DNA of 64,000 bases from Stieleria magnilauensis (GTDB lineage Bacteria > Planctomycetota > Planctomycetia > Pirellulales > Pirellulaceae). A model generated the notes under the pieces. The model saw only the letters and a program-made list of their open reading frames with translations. It did not search any database and had not been told where the DNA came from. Location of the stretch: NCBI GenBank assembly GCA_007753675.1, contig CP036432.1, positions 4,066,394-4,130,393 on the forward strand. The letters are read 5' to 3'. Made by a program: the position numbers and the translations under genes. Below are positions 36,601-44,429 of the stretch, piece by piece (within the stretch, counting starts at the first letter, position 1; every line of letters starts with the position of its first letter).

Positions 36601-36858
36601 CTGGACTTGAAAGGCCGCACGTCCTCCCGCGATGCGATCGGTAGCACCCTCCGCGTCGAAACCAGCCAGGGCACACACACCGGGTTCCTGGTCGCCGGTG
36701 ACGGATATCAATGCAGTAACGAACGCATGCTGCACTTCGGTTTGGGCGACCTGGACGACGCGTCGGTGACCGTCTCGGTGACTTGGCCGACCGGAAAAAC
36801 CGAGCAATTCACGCAGCTCCCCACACGAACACAAAACGTGATCGTCGAATCCAACTAA
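33643..36858 (+). CDS. TPR, FG-GAP and ASPIC/UnbV lipoprotein
   Basis: A 1071-residue protein from the ATG at 33643; an ATG at 33691 is equally possible. The hydrophobic signal ends in a lipobox LIWGC (Cys about 64), then a Gly/Pro/Thr linker. Residues ~80-480 are helical TPR-like repeats (for example QAFLGQALAASRRFEELETWAAEQ). FG-GAP/VCBS repeats with DxDxDG calcium loops fill ~560-960. The last ~85 residues are an ASPIC/UnbV domain: WIRLDLKGRTSSRDAIGSTLRV...NERMLHFGLGD...VTWPTGKTEQF. UnbV domains occur in many planctomycete and Bacteroidetes surface proteins of unknown role. It is divergent from a heme-motif FG-GAP lipoprotein. Confidence 0.88.
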   Translation: MRKRSKQNVTSNRITAMSISTRPVTRWLPQAVGRRPTSVPPRRRAPSLRGLVLLLVASSLIWGCDRSPPAGDPGGNTPLENTATPGTKTLANPVGTLKLSLRRRQWDQAWEASQIILAQAGVDQTAAIQATDPGLMKIEPDTLALIAQAAHQSGHPDQAAKFLRSACQSESFANPSRVRQTMIAMIGLGQYHDGLDFLEQALLAQPDQHETRRWLFDFYIGADDRVSALRHGQTLVLARRFDIGMLKDLSNTERRTLDADPLDQMVTRNPDDKRPLLGAAKSKFDESKFDEAIKLLREIVTDHPKHHPSQAFLGQALAASRRFEELETWAAEQSDGIQDYPAYWIALGDWARANDDAPAALRAFAQAAVCGDPEVVQIWTRLATLLPEFAARNPDFNKQMVTIVNDRAQQLTRFHQLKDRFTRTGEISRAIALEIAQSLEKLGRLWEAEAWSAIATTLPEDDSVDVAGFRDELVQRLKPGTPWRVPEALPDFDVLFARLPLPSIEKVVSTNDPSEQTIRRDDAVAGEAAEESGVAVDWIIADEAVQRGLTFWGRTSETLDKPGIMLYQTLGCGGGTIDFDLDGWSDLYLVAAGGTPPGQDSDANELFRNLDGQFRPIGEIAQTGDKGFGQGVAVGDVNEDGFPDLLVLNYGPNRLYVNNGDGTFRDASDQMPAGDADEWSSSGAIADLDHDGLADLVVVNYCATLGPVTRGCPMAGSTVMRSCSPMLFPAMPDRFLRSSGDGTFSDTTETWGAITDSPGRGLGIIVGDLDGRLGNEVFVANDMTNNHYWSRVAGESNDTQLALSESAMLRGIGGDDRGIPQGSMGIATGDFDRDGDVDLYVTNFDKEYNTLHTQSSSGIWQDRTGPLGLVEATRPLVAFGTEAIDLDNSGDAEIVVTNGHVDLFSRGDEKAMYDQPMQIFQRSATGRYRSVSVGTLGPYFQNNHVGRGLWTIDANRDGQVDFVVTHQTEPTALMINRTENSGNWIRLDLKGRTSSRDAIGSTLRVETSQGTHTGFLVAGDGYQCSNERMLHFGLGDLDDASVTVSVTWPTGKTEQFTQLPTRTQNVIVESN

Positions 36859-37185
36859 CCAGTGGCGTAAGCTTCCAGCTTGCGATTCTCCTGCATCCTT
36901 GATGCTTCATTCCGAAGATTCATTCTGGACGAAGAACTCCAGGCCATTTTGCCGGGCTAATCATCGAAACATTCTACCCACGGATGGCAGCGCGAACCCA
37001 CGGATTTTTGGCACCCTGTCATCCGTGGGTTCGCGCTGCCATCGGTGGGCTCAATGGTCCTTTCAACGCTCCGCAAGTTACAGACTGACACCGATTCTGC
37101 GCGACAAACGCAACCTTAGGTTCACTCTGGATGAAGCATGAAGGTAAAGGGGCGGGTCGGAAGCTGGGGCTTCCGGAGAGGCAAG
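36859..37185. repeat. Intergenic region with family-B hairpin, copy 3 (36977-37050)
   Basis: No gene is seen here. The hairpin at 36977-37050 has arms GGATGGCAGCGCGAACCC and the complementary TCGCGCTGCCATC with the same TTTTTGGCACCCTGTC-type spacer as copy 1; one arm base differs (ATCGGTGG). A short inverted pair, GCATCCTTGATGCTTCATTC (36892-36911) and GAATGAAGCATG-like text near 37131-37141, flanks it. Two convergent genes end on either side. Confidence 0.88.
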
Positions 37186-37860
37186 CTAGGACTCGAGTTC
37201 TTTTAGGCGGGCTTCCAGGTCGTCGATTCGTTCGGTGACGGCGTCCAATCGCGCGATCAGCTGATCGATGACATTCTTGCTGGTGTCGGGGACCGCCGCC
37301 GACTTTGCCGCCTGCTTTTCGACACGGGCTTCTAAGTACTGGCGTTCTTGTGGCGGATAAAGTTTGTGGGCAAACGTTTGCCCGCGGCCGGGAGGCGTCA
37401 ACGCTTCCACCAGATCCTTGTCGGCCAGCGATTTCAAAACGGTTTTGACCGAGTCGAGATCGGGCAGACTGCACATCCGCGACGCCCGGGTACGGATCTC
37501 ACCGATCGTCTGCGGCCCGCGGAGCAGTAATTCGGTCAACACGGCGGCCTGCGGATTGTCCAGGTCCAACCAATCGTAGGCGGCATGACGATACTTGGTG
37601 ACCCGTCCGCTGCCCTGGATCTCCCGCGCCGCCCCGACACCCCGCAACTCGTCCAGCGCCAACAGCACATCGTCTTCGTCGAGCTGCATTTGCGGAGAAC
37701 GATTCGATTTTTGATTGCAACCGCTGATGATCGCCGCGGCGGACATCGGATAGTTGTCCGGAGTCGTTTTGGCTTTCTCCACCAACACACCCAGCACGCG
37801 GCGGGCATTGGCGGATAATGGCACAACCGGCTTGGCATCTTCGCCGTCGTTTTCAGACAT
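37186..37860 (-). CDS. yceH: YceH family (UPF0502/DUF480) winged-helix protein
   Basis: A 224-residue soluble protein. Signatures of the YceH family are LSANARRVLGVLVEKAKTTPDNYPMS, NQKSNRSPQM, and LLRGPQTIGEIRTRASRM, forming two winged-helix domains, then FAHKLYPPQE. The C-terminal ~40 residues are a heptad-rich helix (VIDQLIARLDAVTERIDDLEARLKELES), a probable coiled coil. In enterobacteria yceH sits in a conserved operon of unknown function, so the molecular role is undetermined; DNA binding is possible. It appears monocistronic here. Confidence 0.93.
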   Translation of the reverse strand: MSENDGEDAKPVVPLSANARRVLGVLVEKAKTTPDNYPMSAAAIISGCNQKSNRSPQMQLDEDDVLLALDELRGVGAAREIQGSGRVTKYRHAAYDWLDLDNPQAAVLTELLLRGPQTIGEIRTRASRMCSLPDLDSVKTVLKSLADKDLVEALTPPGRGQTFAHKLYPPQERQYLEARVEKQAAKSAAVPDTSKNVIDQLIARLDAVTERIDDLEARLKELES

Positions 37861-37992
37861 GGATCACTGGAAGGGGAAGGGAAGGAGGGAAGTCAAACAC
37901 GGCACGGACGATTCATCCGCACGCCCCGGCGCTGTGGTTTCGCGACCGAGGCCTGTAGTTTAACGCCCCGAAACGCCCTTCGTCAGTCGGTA

Positions 37993-39345
37993 TCATTCGG
38001 TGCCGATTCCGTCTGCGGTCGCCCAGTAGCCGCCTCGGGAATGATCGAACCGCAGCTTGGCACCGCGAAACGATTCGTCAAACCCGTGGTCGGCATCGTA
38101 GACCTTGTGCCCGCCGACGAAGGTCGCGACCGGCCAGCCCGTCAACGTGACCGAGTCCCACGGCGACCATTTTGATTTGGTGTGTTGCTCGGCATCGCGA
38201 ATCGTCTTTTGTTTGTGCAGGTCCACCAGCACCAGATCCGCATCGTATCCGTTTTCGATCCGTCCCTTGCCCACAATTCCCCAGACGCGCGCCGGGGCAT
38301 CACACATCCACGACGCGACTTGGTTGATGGAGCATCGTCCCTGGGTGACTTGATCGAGCATCAACGCCAAACTGTTTTCGACGGCCGGTAATCCCGAGGG
38401 GCTGTTGGGGTACTGCGCCGCTTTTTCTTCCAGCGTGTGCGGGGCATGGTCGGTCGCGATGACCTGGATCGTCTGGTCCAGCAATGCCTGGAACAGTCGG
38501 CGATTGTCGTCGGCCGATTTGATCGAGGGATTCATTTGGATCCGAGTCCCCAAGCGGGGATAATCGTCGACATTGAAAAAGATGTGATGCAGGCAGACTT
38601 CGGCGGTGATGTACGGCGCGGGATCGGCCAGGATTTCCAGTTCGGCGGCGGTGGAGACATGCAAGACGTGAAAGCGATGTTTGTATCGGCGGGCCAAATC
38701 GGTCGCCCGCCGAGTCGCGATCACGGCGGCCTGGACGTCCCGGATGCGTGAATGGTCGGCCACATCGGTGGTACCGGCCAATCGAGCGGCATTGGCGCGA
38801 ACCGTTTGTTCGTCTTCGCAGTGGGCGCAGATCGGCAGTGTTGTTTCGGCAAAGATCCGCTCCAACGCCTCCTGTTCATCGACCAACAAGTTGCCGGTGC
38901 TGCTGCCGATAAAGATTTTGATTCCCGGGACATCGGTCACCTTGGCCAACTCGGCGGAGTTGTCGGGGGTCGCTCCGATGTAAAAGCCATAATTGACCAA
39001 TGACTTTTCCGCGCCGAGTTGCTCTTTGGCACGGACACCGTCCAGCGTCACCGCGGGCGGTTTGGTGTTGGGCATTTCCAAGAACGACGTGACGCCACCG
39101 GCGGCACAGGCATGGCTGGCGGTTGACAGGTCTTCTTTGTGCGTCAGTCCGGGTTCGCGAAAGTGAACCTGGTCATCGATCACGCCCGGCATCAAGTGCA
39201 ATCCCGCACAATCGACCACGTTGTCGGCCGCAGCGTCGGCGGACGCCGCCACATCCAAGATTTTGCCGTCTTCGATCAGAACGGAACTCTCGGTGACCGT
39301 GTCGGCCAGCACAACGGATGCATTTCGAAACAGGGTGCGGGGCAT
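37993..39345 (-). CDS. pyrC: Dihydroorotase
   Basis: A 450-residue class I (amidohydrolase) dihydroorotase that cyclises carbamoyl-aspartate to dihydroorotate in pyrimidine synthesis. The ATG at 39345 gives the standard N-terminal beta-sandwich start [10 protein letters not shown]. The metal site reads [17 protein letters not shown], the Gln-containing variant of DxHxH known from Bacteroidetes-type enzymes. Other ligands are in [15 protein letters not shown] and ATDHAPH. The length matches the allantoinase/dihydroorotase family. Allantoinase is the main alternative, but the [12 protein letters not shown] form favours pyrC. The gene stands alone between yceH and a HupE remnant. Confidence 0.88.
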   Translation of the reverse strand: MPRTLFRNASVVLADTVTESSVLIEDGKILDVAASADAAADNVVDCAGLHLMPGVIDDQVHFREPGLTHKEDLSTASHACAAGGVTSFLEMPNTKPPAVTLDGVRAKEQLGAEKSLVNYGFYIGATPDNSAELAKVTDVPGIKIFIGSSTGNLLVDEQEALERIFAETTLPICAHCEDEQTVRANAARLAGTTDVADHSRIRDVQAAVIATRRATDLARRYKHRFHVLHVSTAAELEILADPAPYITAEVCLHHIFFNVDDYPRLGTRIQMNPSIKSADDNRRLFQALLDQTIQVIATDHAPHTLEEKAAQYPNSPSGLPAVENSLALMLDQVTQGRCSINQVASWMCDAPARVWGIVGKGRIENGYDADLVLVDLHKQKTIRDAEQHTKSKWSPWDSVTLTGWPVATFVGGHKVYDADHGFDESFRGAKLRFDHSRGGYWATADGIGTE

Positions 39346-39708
39346 CGAATCGTCCAATAAACGCGGCGGAAAAAGAGAGGGTCGCAGTCGCCCAATCAAG
39401 GCAGAATCATCCAGAAGGGCGACGGCTATTTCAACCATCACCCCCTGTCAATCGTATCGGTCGAAGCGTCTGACGCGAAGAGGCCGCCAGAGTTGGGCGA
39501 CCTGCCAACCAGAGCACGGGAAAAATCCGGACTGCCGCCCCGAAGCGTGCCGGTATCGCGTTTCGATCGACTATCCTGGGCTGCGAGTCGGCGGTGTGCC
39601 GGACGGATCCCCTGGCATCCGTGTGACACGCCAGGCAATCGGGGGCCGGTTTTTCACCCAACATTCAGCCGACCCGACGAACCGCAACAAGGTTTCGGGC
39701 CGCGATGA
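39346..39708. other. Intergenic stretch without a recognisable gene
   Basis: Divergent space between pyrC and the HupE remnant. Several frames are open for 60-180 codons but none shows a recognised motif or start, and their composition is Arg/Pro/Cys-heavy as expected for out-of-frame GC-rich DNA. The right part may hold the decayed 5' half of the HupE gene, because intact HupE proteins have a ~200-residue exported N-terminal domain that is missing here. Confidence 0.5.
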
Positions 39709-40305
39709 AGCGATGCCCAATATGTTTACCAAACCCCCGTCGGTCCGATTCCGGATGTGATCACGATTCGCAACAGCCTGTTTGTGGAAGATGACTTTAC
39801 CCACCGAAGCTTGGTCTGCATCGAACGAAACAAGAAAAGCGGTCAGGAGTTCGAAGGCGAGTTCACCGCGATGGTTTTCGGGACGCACAACCCGGTCCAA
39901 GAACTTGATTTGAACCACATCGACCTGTTGCTTCGCCCTCGCGATTTTGTTTGGCAGGGTGTATTGCACATCTGGATCGGGATCGACCACATCCTGTTTA
40001 TCGTCGCATTGCTGTTGCCGGCGGTCTTGGTCCGCCAAGAAGGCAAGTAGGTTCCGGTGCCGAGTTTCAGGCAAGCGTTTTTGAACATCGTCAAGATCGT
40101 CACGCTGTTTACCGTCGCGCATTCGATCACGCTCAGCTTGGCCGCGCTCGGTGTGATCGACCTGCCTTCGCGATGGGTCGAATCACTGATCGCCTTGTCG
40201 ATCGTGTTGGTGGCGATCAAGTCGATGCGTCGCGTAGGAATCCATATCTTTGCACTGTTTTTGGAGAGACTTTCATGGCGTGCTGCCGTTGTTTTACCAT
40301 CCTGA
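39709..40305 (+). pseudogene. HupE/UreJ_2-like membrane protein, broken by a stop codon
   Basis: Frame 1 encodes a coherent piece of a HupE/UreJ_2 protein: TPVGPIPDVITIRNSLFVEDDF, then the typical HIWIGIDHILFIVALLLP helix. An in-frame TAG at 40048-40050 follows EGK, where WVPV would be expected (TGG to TAG), and the same frame resumes with FTVAHSITLSLAALG. Homology is lost after IKSMRRV (about 40235), where a normal protein would continue with two to three more helices. A TGA at 39706-39708 closes the frame upstream. HupE proteins are thought to move nickel or cobalt. The remnant's end overlaps the DUF4432 start. Confidence 0.8.
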
Positions 40306-41498
40306 TCGCGTTGTGTTTCGGTTTGCCTGCTTCCTCGGTTCACGCCGACCAACGCTACGTCTTGACCAGCACCGAGCAGAACGTCCACCGTGACAGTTGG
40401 AAACTCAGCGGAGGCAATTGGTCGGTCGAAAAGAAGACGCTTCACGGTGGCAAGCAAGAAGGCGTGGACCTGATCACGATCGACAATGGCGTGCTGCAGA
40501 TCGACGTGGTTCCCACGCGGGGGATGAGCGTCTACGAAGTCCGTTCGGGCGACATGCGTCTGGGCTGGGACTCGCCGGTCGAAGACATCGTGCATCCGTC
40601 GTTGATCGATTTGGAAAGCCGCGGCGGACTCGGCTGGCTAGAAGGATTCAACGAGTGGATGGTCCGTTGCGGCCTCGAGTTTGCCGGCCATCCGGGAACA
40701 GACGAATTCGAAGACGGCGCGGGCGGTACCACAACGAGGGATCTGACACTGCACGGAAAAATCGGAAACATCCCGGCCAGCGAAGTCGAAGTCATCATTG
40801 ATTCGGCCGCGCCGCATCGCATCCGCGTCCGTGGCATCGTGTACGAAAAGTTCTTCTACGGACCGAAATTAAAATTGATCACCGAGATATCGGTCGTTCC
40901 CGGTCAAGACAGCTTTCGAATCGATGACACCGTCGAGAACTTGGGTGCCCAGGAACAGGAATTCCAAATCATCTATCACGCCAATTTTGGTGCCCCGTTG
41001 CTGGGCGCGGGCGCGACGGTGCATGCCGCGGTCAAGTCGCTGACGCCGATGGACGCCCACGCGGCCGAAAGCATCGACGGCTATGCGACCTATCTGCCGC
41101 CGACCGCCGGCTTTGTCGAACAAGTCTATCTGGTCGAGCCGCTGACCGACGAGCACAACCGAACCGGCGCCGTGCTGCAGAACGCAGCCGCTGACCGTGC
41201 GGCGTCGATGCATTGGTCGGCCGAACAATTGCCCTACCTGACGATCTGGAAAAACACCGCGGCCACCGAAGACGGCTACGTCACCGGCATCGAACCGGCG
41301 ACGGGCTATCCCTATAACCGCAAGGTCGAACGTGCCGCCGGACGCGTCCCCAAATTGTCGCCGGGACAGAAACGGCAGTTCACACTGGACATCGGACTGC
41401 ACCGCGGAAAAGACAACGTCAAAGCCGCCGTGGAGCAAATCCAATCGCTGCAGGGTGATCATCCAGTCGACGTCCAACGGGAACCGCCAAAATCATGA
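40275..41498 (+). CDS. Secreted DUF4432 protein (aldose-1-epimerase-like fold)
   Basis: A 407-residue exported protein from the ATG at 40275, which has GGAGAG seven to eight bases upstream. Signal peptide residues 1-23 end VHA. The rest fits DUF4432: QIDVVPTRGMSVYEVRSGDMRLGWDSP, GLEFAGHPGTDEFEDG, and ITEISVVPGQDSFRIDDTVENLG, a beta-sandwich related to galactose mutarotases. Members are believed to act on sugars, but substrate and reaction are not established. Its stop overlaps the start of the sulfatase gene (ATGA), so the two are probably a unit acting on a sulfated sugar (inference). The start lies inside the HupE remnant. Confidence 0.85.
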   Translation: MACCRCFTILIALCFGLPASSVHADQRYVLTSTEQNVHRDSWKLSGGNWSVEKKTLHGGKQEGVDLITIDNGVLQIDVVPTRGMSVYEVRSGDMRLGWDSPVEDIVHPSLIDLESRGGLGWLEGFNEWMVRCGLEFAGHPGTDEFEDGAGGTTTRDLTLHGKIGNIPASEVEVIIDSAAPHRIRVRGIVYEKFFYGPKLKLITEISVVPGQDSFRIDDTVENLGAQEQEFQIIYHANFGAPLLGAGATVHAAVKSLTPMDAHAAESIDGYATYLPPTAGFVEQVYLVEPLTDEHNRTGAVLQNAAADRAASMHWSAEQLPYLTIWKNTAATEDGYVTGIEPATGYPYNRKVERAAGRVPKLSPGQKRQFTLDIGLHRGKDNVKAAVEQIQSLQGDHPVDVQREPPKS

Positions 41499-42973
41499 AT
41501 CTTGTTCGCAACGTCTTGGACCATCGGTTCGCCACCGCACTGCTGCTGGCCATGCTCGCTTCGACGCTGGCAGCTGCGGATCAACGCCCCAACGTGATTC
41601 TGTTTCTCGCCGACGATCTCGGTTGGAACGGCGTCCGATCCTTCGGCAGCGATTTTCACGAAACCCCCAACGTCGATTCGTTGGCGGCACAGGGCGTCCG
41701 ATTCACCGATGCCTATTCGGCGTGCACCGTCTGCTCGCCCAGTCGCGCGGCCATCATGACGGGAAAGTATCCCGCGCGTTTGCATCTGACCGATTTTATC
41801 GCGGGCCAAGCCGCCCCTTACGCCAAGTTGTCGATTCCCGACTGGACGAAGTACCTGCCGCACAGCGAGGTCACGGTCGCCGAAGCGTTGAAGGCGGGTG
41901 GATACAAGACCGCGCACGTCGGCAAATGGCATCTCAATCCCAAAGGCCGCGACGCGAATCGGTACCAACCGACCGACCATGGATTCGATGTCCAGGTCAT
42001 GAAGCCGCCGGCCAAAGGGTACTTCTTGACGCGACCGGCGGGATCGTTTCAGAAAGGCGATTTCACGACCGACTACTTCGCCGATGAAGCGTCCAAGCTC
42101 ATCGACCGATGGAAAAACGAACGGTTCTTTCTGTACTTTGCCTTCGATGTCCCCCACACGCCGATCCAGGGCAAACAGCAACTGGTCGACGCGTTTGCCG
42201 CGAAAGTTGATTCGAACGCCATCCATCACAATCCCACCTACGCCGCGATGGTGCGCAGCATGGATGATGCCATCGGAACCGTACTGGATGCATTGCAACG
42301 CAACGGCATTGAAGATGAGACCGTGGTCATCTTCACCAGCGACAACGGTGGGCTTTCACACAAGTTCCGTAAACCCACGGGGTTCACGGACAACGATCCG
42401 CTGCGACGCGGCAAAGGTTCCGCGTATGAAGGTGGCACGCGGGTGCCGATGGTCGTTCGCTGGCCGGGCGTGGCACCGGCAGGCAGCACTTGCCGGGAAC
42501 CGGTCATCGGCAACGACTTGTACCCCACCGTATTGCAACTCGCATCGGTCAGCGGTGACGCCAGTCACAACGCAGACGTCGATGGCCGCAGCTTGGTGCC
42601 GCTGTTTCAAGACCCCCAGACGAGGTTGGACCGCGAGGCGATCTATTGGCACTATCCGCACTACCACGCCGGTGGATTCGCATTGCCTGGGGAACCGAAC
42701 AACGGGCCGTACAGCCATGGCCCGTACAGCAATGGCCCGTACAGCGCGATCCGAGCTGGGAAATGGAAGTTGATCGAGTATTTGGAAGACGATCGTGTCG
42801 AGCTGTATGACCTGGAAAGCGACGTCGGTGAGTCCAACGATCTGGCGAGTCGAGAGCCCCGCAAAGCCGCCGAGTTGCGATCGCAGTTACAGGCCTGGAG
42901 ACGTAGCGTCGACGCGCAATTGCCGCAGCCCAACCCGAATCACGACCCGGTCAAAGCGGAACCGAGGTCTTAG
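41495..42973 (+). CDS. Secreted sulfatase with a 15-bp internal repeat
   Basis: A 492-residue exported arylsulfatase-family enzyme (signal peptide 1-28, ending AAADQ). The formylglycine motif C-S-P-S-R is at C80-R84, so an anaerobic- or FGE-type maturase is needed. Metal ligands include the LADDLGW segment (D40, D41) and FTSDNGG in the middle; HVGKWHLN is the usual substrate-side motif. At 42701-42745 (residues 403-417) a 15-bp unit is repeated three times, encoding [15 protein letters not shown] before the common [16 protein letters not shown]-terminal motif. The gene overlaps DUF4432 by ATGA and its stop overlaps the convergent DUF1501 gene's stop. Confidence 0.93.
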   Translation: MNLVRNVLDHRFATALLLAMLASTLAAADQRPNVILFLADDLGWNGVRSFGSDFHETPNVDSLAAQGVRFTDAYSACTVCSPSRAAIMTGKYPARLHLTDFIAGQAAPYAKLSIPDWTKYLPHSEVTVAEALKAGGYKTAHVGKWHLNPKGRDANRYQPTDHGFDVQVMKPPAKGYFLTRPAGSFQKGDFTTDYFADEASKLIDRWKNERFFLYFAFDVPHTPIQGKQQLVDAFAAKVDSNAIHHNPTYAAMVRSMDDAIGTVLDALQRNGIEDETVVIFTSDNGGLSHKFRKPTGFTDNDPLRRGKGSAYEGGTRVPMVVRWPGVAPAGSTCREPVIGNDLYPTVLQLASVSGDASHNADVDGRSLVPLFQDPQTRLDREAIYWHYPHYHAGGFALPGEPNNGPYSHGPYSNGPYSAIRAGKWKLIEYLEDDRVELYDLESDVGESNDLASREPRKAAELRSQLQAWRRSVDAQLPQPNPNHDPVKAEPRS

Positions 42974-44427
42974 GTCAAGATCTGACGGACGACGTGAGCC
43001 GGTTCTTCGACTCCGGTCAGTCGTTGATCAAGCCCTTGGAACTTGAAGGTCAGCTTTTCGTGGTCGATGCCCAGCTGATGCAAAATCGTGGCGTTCATGT
43101 CACGGATGTGCACGCCGGTGTTGTTCAGGATGTTGTAGCTGTGGTCGTCGGTCATGCCGTATTCGAATCCACGCTTGATGCCGGCACCGGCCATCCAGAT
43201 CGTGAAGCAGCGGCCATGGTGGTCGCGTCCGTGGTTGTCGGCCGTCAATTTGCCTTGCGAGTAAATCGTGCGTCCGAACTCGCCGCCCCAAACCACAAGT
43301 GTGTCGTCCAACATGCCTCGTTGCTTCAAGTCTTTGATCAGTGCCGCGGCGGGCTGATCGATGTCCTTGCATTGCTGTCGAAGTTTCGACGGCAGTGATC
43401 CGTGCTGATCCCAGCCGCGATGGAACAACTGGACATAGCGGACACCCTGCTGCACCATGCGACGGGCGAGCAGACAATTTCTGGCAAAGCTGCCGGGCTT
43501 TTGCACATCGTCGCCATACAGATCCAACACATGCTGGGGTTCTTGTTCGATCGCCATCAGATCCGGCACTTCGCTCTGCATGCGAAACGCCATTTCGTAC
43601 TGCGAGATTCGGGCTTGCGTTTCCGGGTCGGCGAATTTGTCGTAGGCCACCTGATTGAGTTCGTTCAATCCGTCCAGCATGCTGCGTCGCGATTGGCGGT
43701 CGATCCCAGGCGGATTGTTCAGGTACAAGACCGGTTCACCACTGCTGCGCAGTTTGACGCCTTGGTGACGTGCCGGCAGGAACCCCGATCCCCACAAGCG
43801 GTCGTAAAGTGCCTGCAATTGGCCGCGCCCTCGCGAAATCATCACGATGTAGGCGGGCATGTTGTCGTTTTCGCTGCCCAGGCCGTAGCTGAGCCAGGAA
43901 CCGAGCGCGGGCTTCCCTTGCTGTTGAACACCGGTGTTGATGTAGGTGATCGCCGGATCATGATTGACCGCTTCGGTGTGCATCGATTTGATGATGGTGA
44001 TGTCATCGACGATGCCCGACGTGTACGGCAAGATGTCTTTGTTGACCCAAGTCCCGTGCTGGCCGAAGCGTTCGAAATTAAACATCGGCGCGACGCATGG
44101 GAAAGTCGATTGACCGCTGGTCATCCCGGTCAACCGTTGCCCCTGGCGAACCGACTCGGGAAGCTCCTGGCCATGAAACTTCCGCATCTCCGGTTTGTAG
44201 TCGAAGGTGTCGATATGGCTGGGGCCGCCGGCCATGAACAGATAGATGATCCGTTTGGCCTTGGGGGCAAAATTCGGGAATTGCGGCAATCCGGGGTTGG
44301 ACGCCCCCGCGGCGGCGTTGGCGGTACCGATCAAATCTGGATTCAACAGGGTGCTCAGTGCCGTTGCCCCCAGCCCGTAACCGGTCCCGAGCAAAAACTT
44401 GCGGCGTTGTGTGGTCAGTGAGTCCAT
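42970..44427 (-). CDS. DUF1501 family secreted protein
   Basis: A 485-residue protein of the planctomycete DUF1501 family (sulfatase-like alkaline-phosphatase superfamily fold). The ATG at 44427 gives a Tat-type start: [12 protein letters not shown] with twin Arg. Visible segments are [22 protein letters not shown] near the N-terminus and GGEFGRT with [19 protein letters not shown] at about 370-420, which hold likely metal ligands. DUF1501 genes nearly always sit beside PSD1-type cytochromes, as here: the PSD1 stop is two bases before this ATG, implying one transcript. Function is unknown. Confidence 0.93.
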   Translation of the reverse strand: MDSLTTQRRKFLLGTGYGLGATALSTLLNPDLIGTANAAAGASNPGLPQFPNFAPKAKRIIYLFMAGGPSHIDTFDYKPEMRKFHGQELPESVRQGQRLTGMTSGQSTFPCVAPMFNFERFGQHGTWVNKDILPYTSGIVDDITIIKSMHTEAVNHDPAITYINTGVQQQGKPALGSWLSYGLGSENDNMPAYIVMISRGRGQLQALYDRLWGSGFLPARHQGVKLRSSGEPVLYLNNPPGIDRQSRRSMLDGLNELNQVAYDKFADPETQARISQYEMAFRMQSEVPDLMAIEQEPQHVLDLYGDDVQKPGSFARNCLLARRMVQQGVRYVQLFHRGWDQHGSLPSKLRQQCKDIDQPAAALIKDLKQRGMLDDTLVVWGGEFGRTIYSQGKLTADNHGRDHHGRCFTIWMAGAGIKRGFEYGMTDDHSYNILNNTGVHIRDMNATILHQLGIDHEKLTFKFQGLDQRLTGVEEPAHVVRQILT

Positions 44428-44429
44428 GG

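Noticed and set aside
35848-36834. 328-codon open frame antisense to the ASPIC/UnbV gene
   Set aside because: Same reason; the sense frame has FG-GAP and UnbV signatures.
39951-40274. Upstream extension of the DUF4432 gene
   Set aside because: It runs through the HupE remnant out of register; the ATG at 40275 has a ribosome site and a signal peptide directly after it.
43402-44421. 339-codon open frame on the plus strand opposite the DUF1501 gene
   Set aside because: It is the GC-rich antisense shadow of a well-supported gene with intact DUF1501 motifs on the minus strand; its translation shows no domain.
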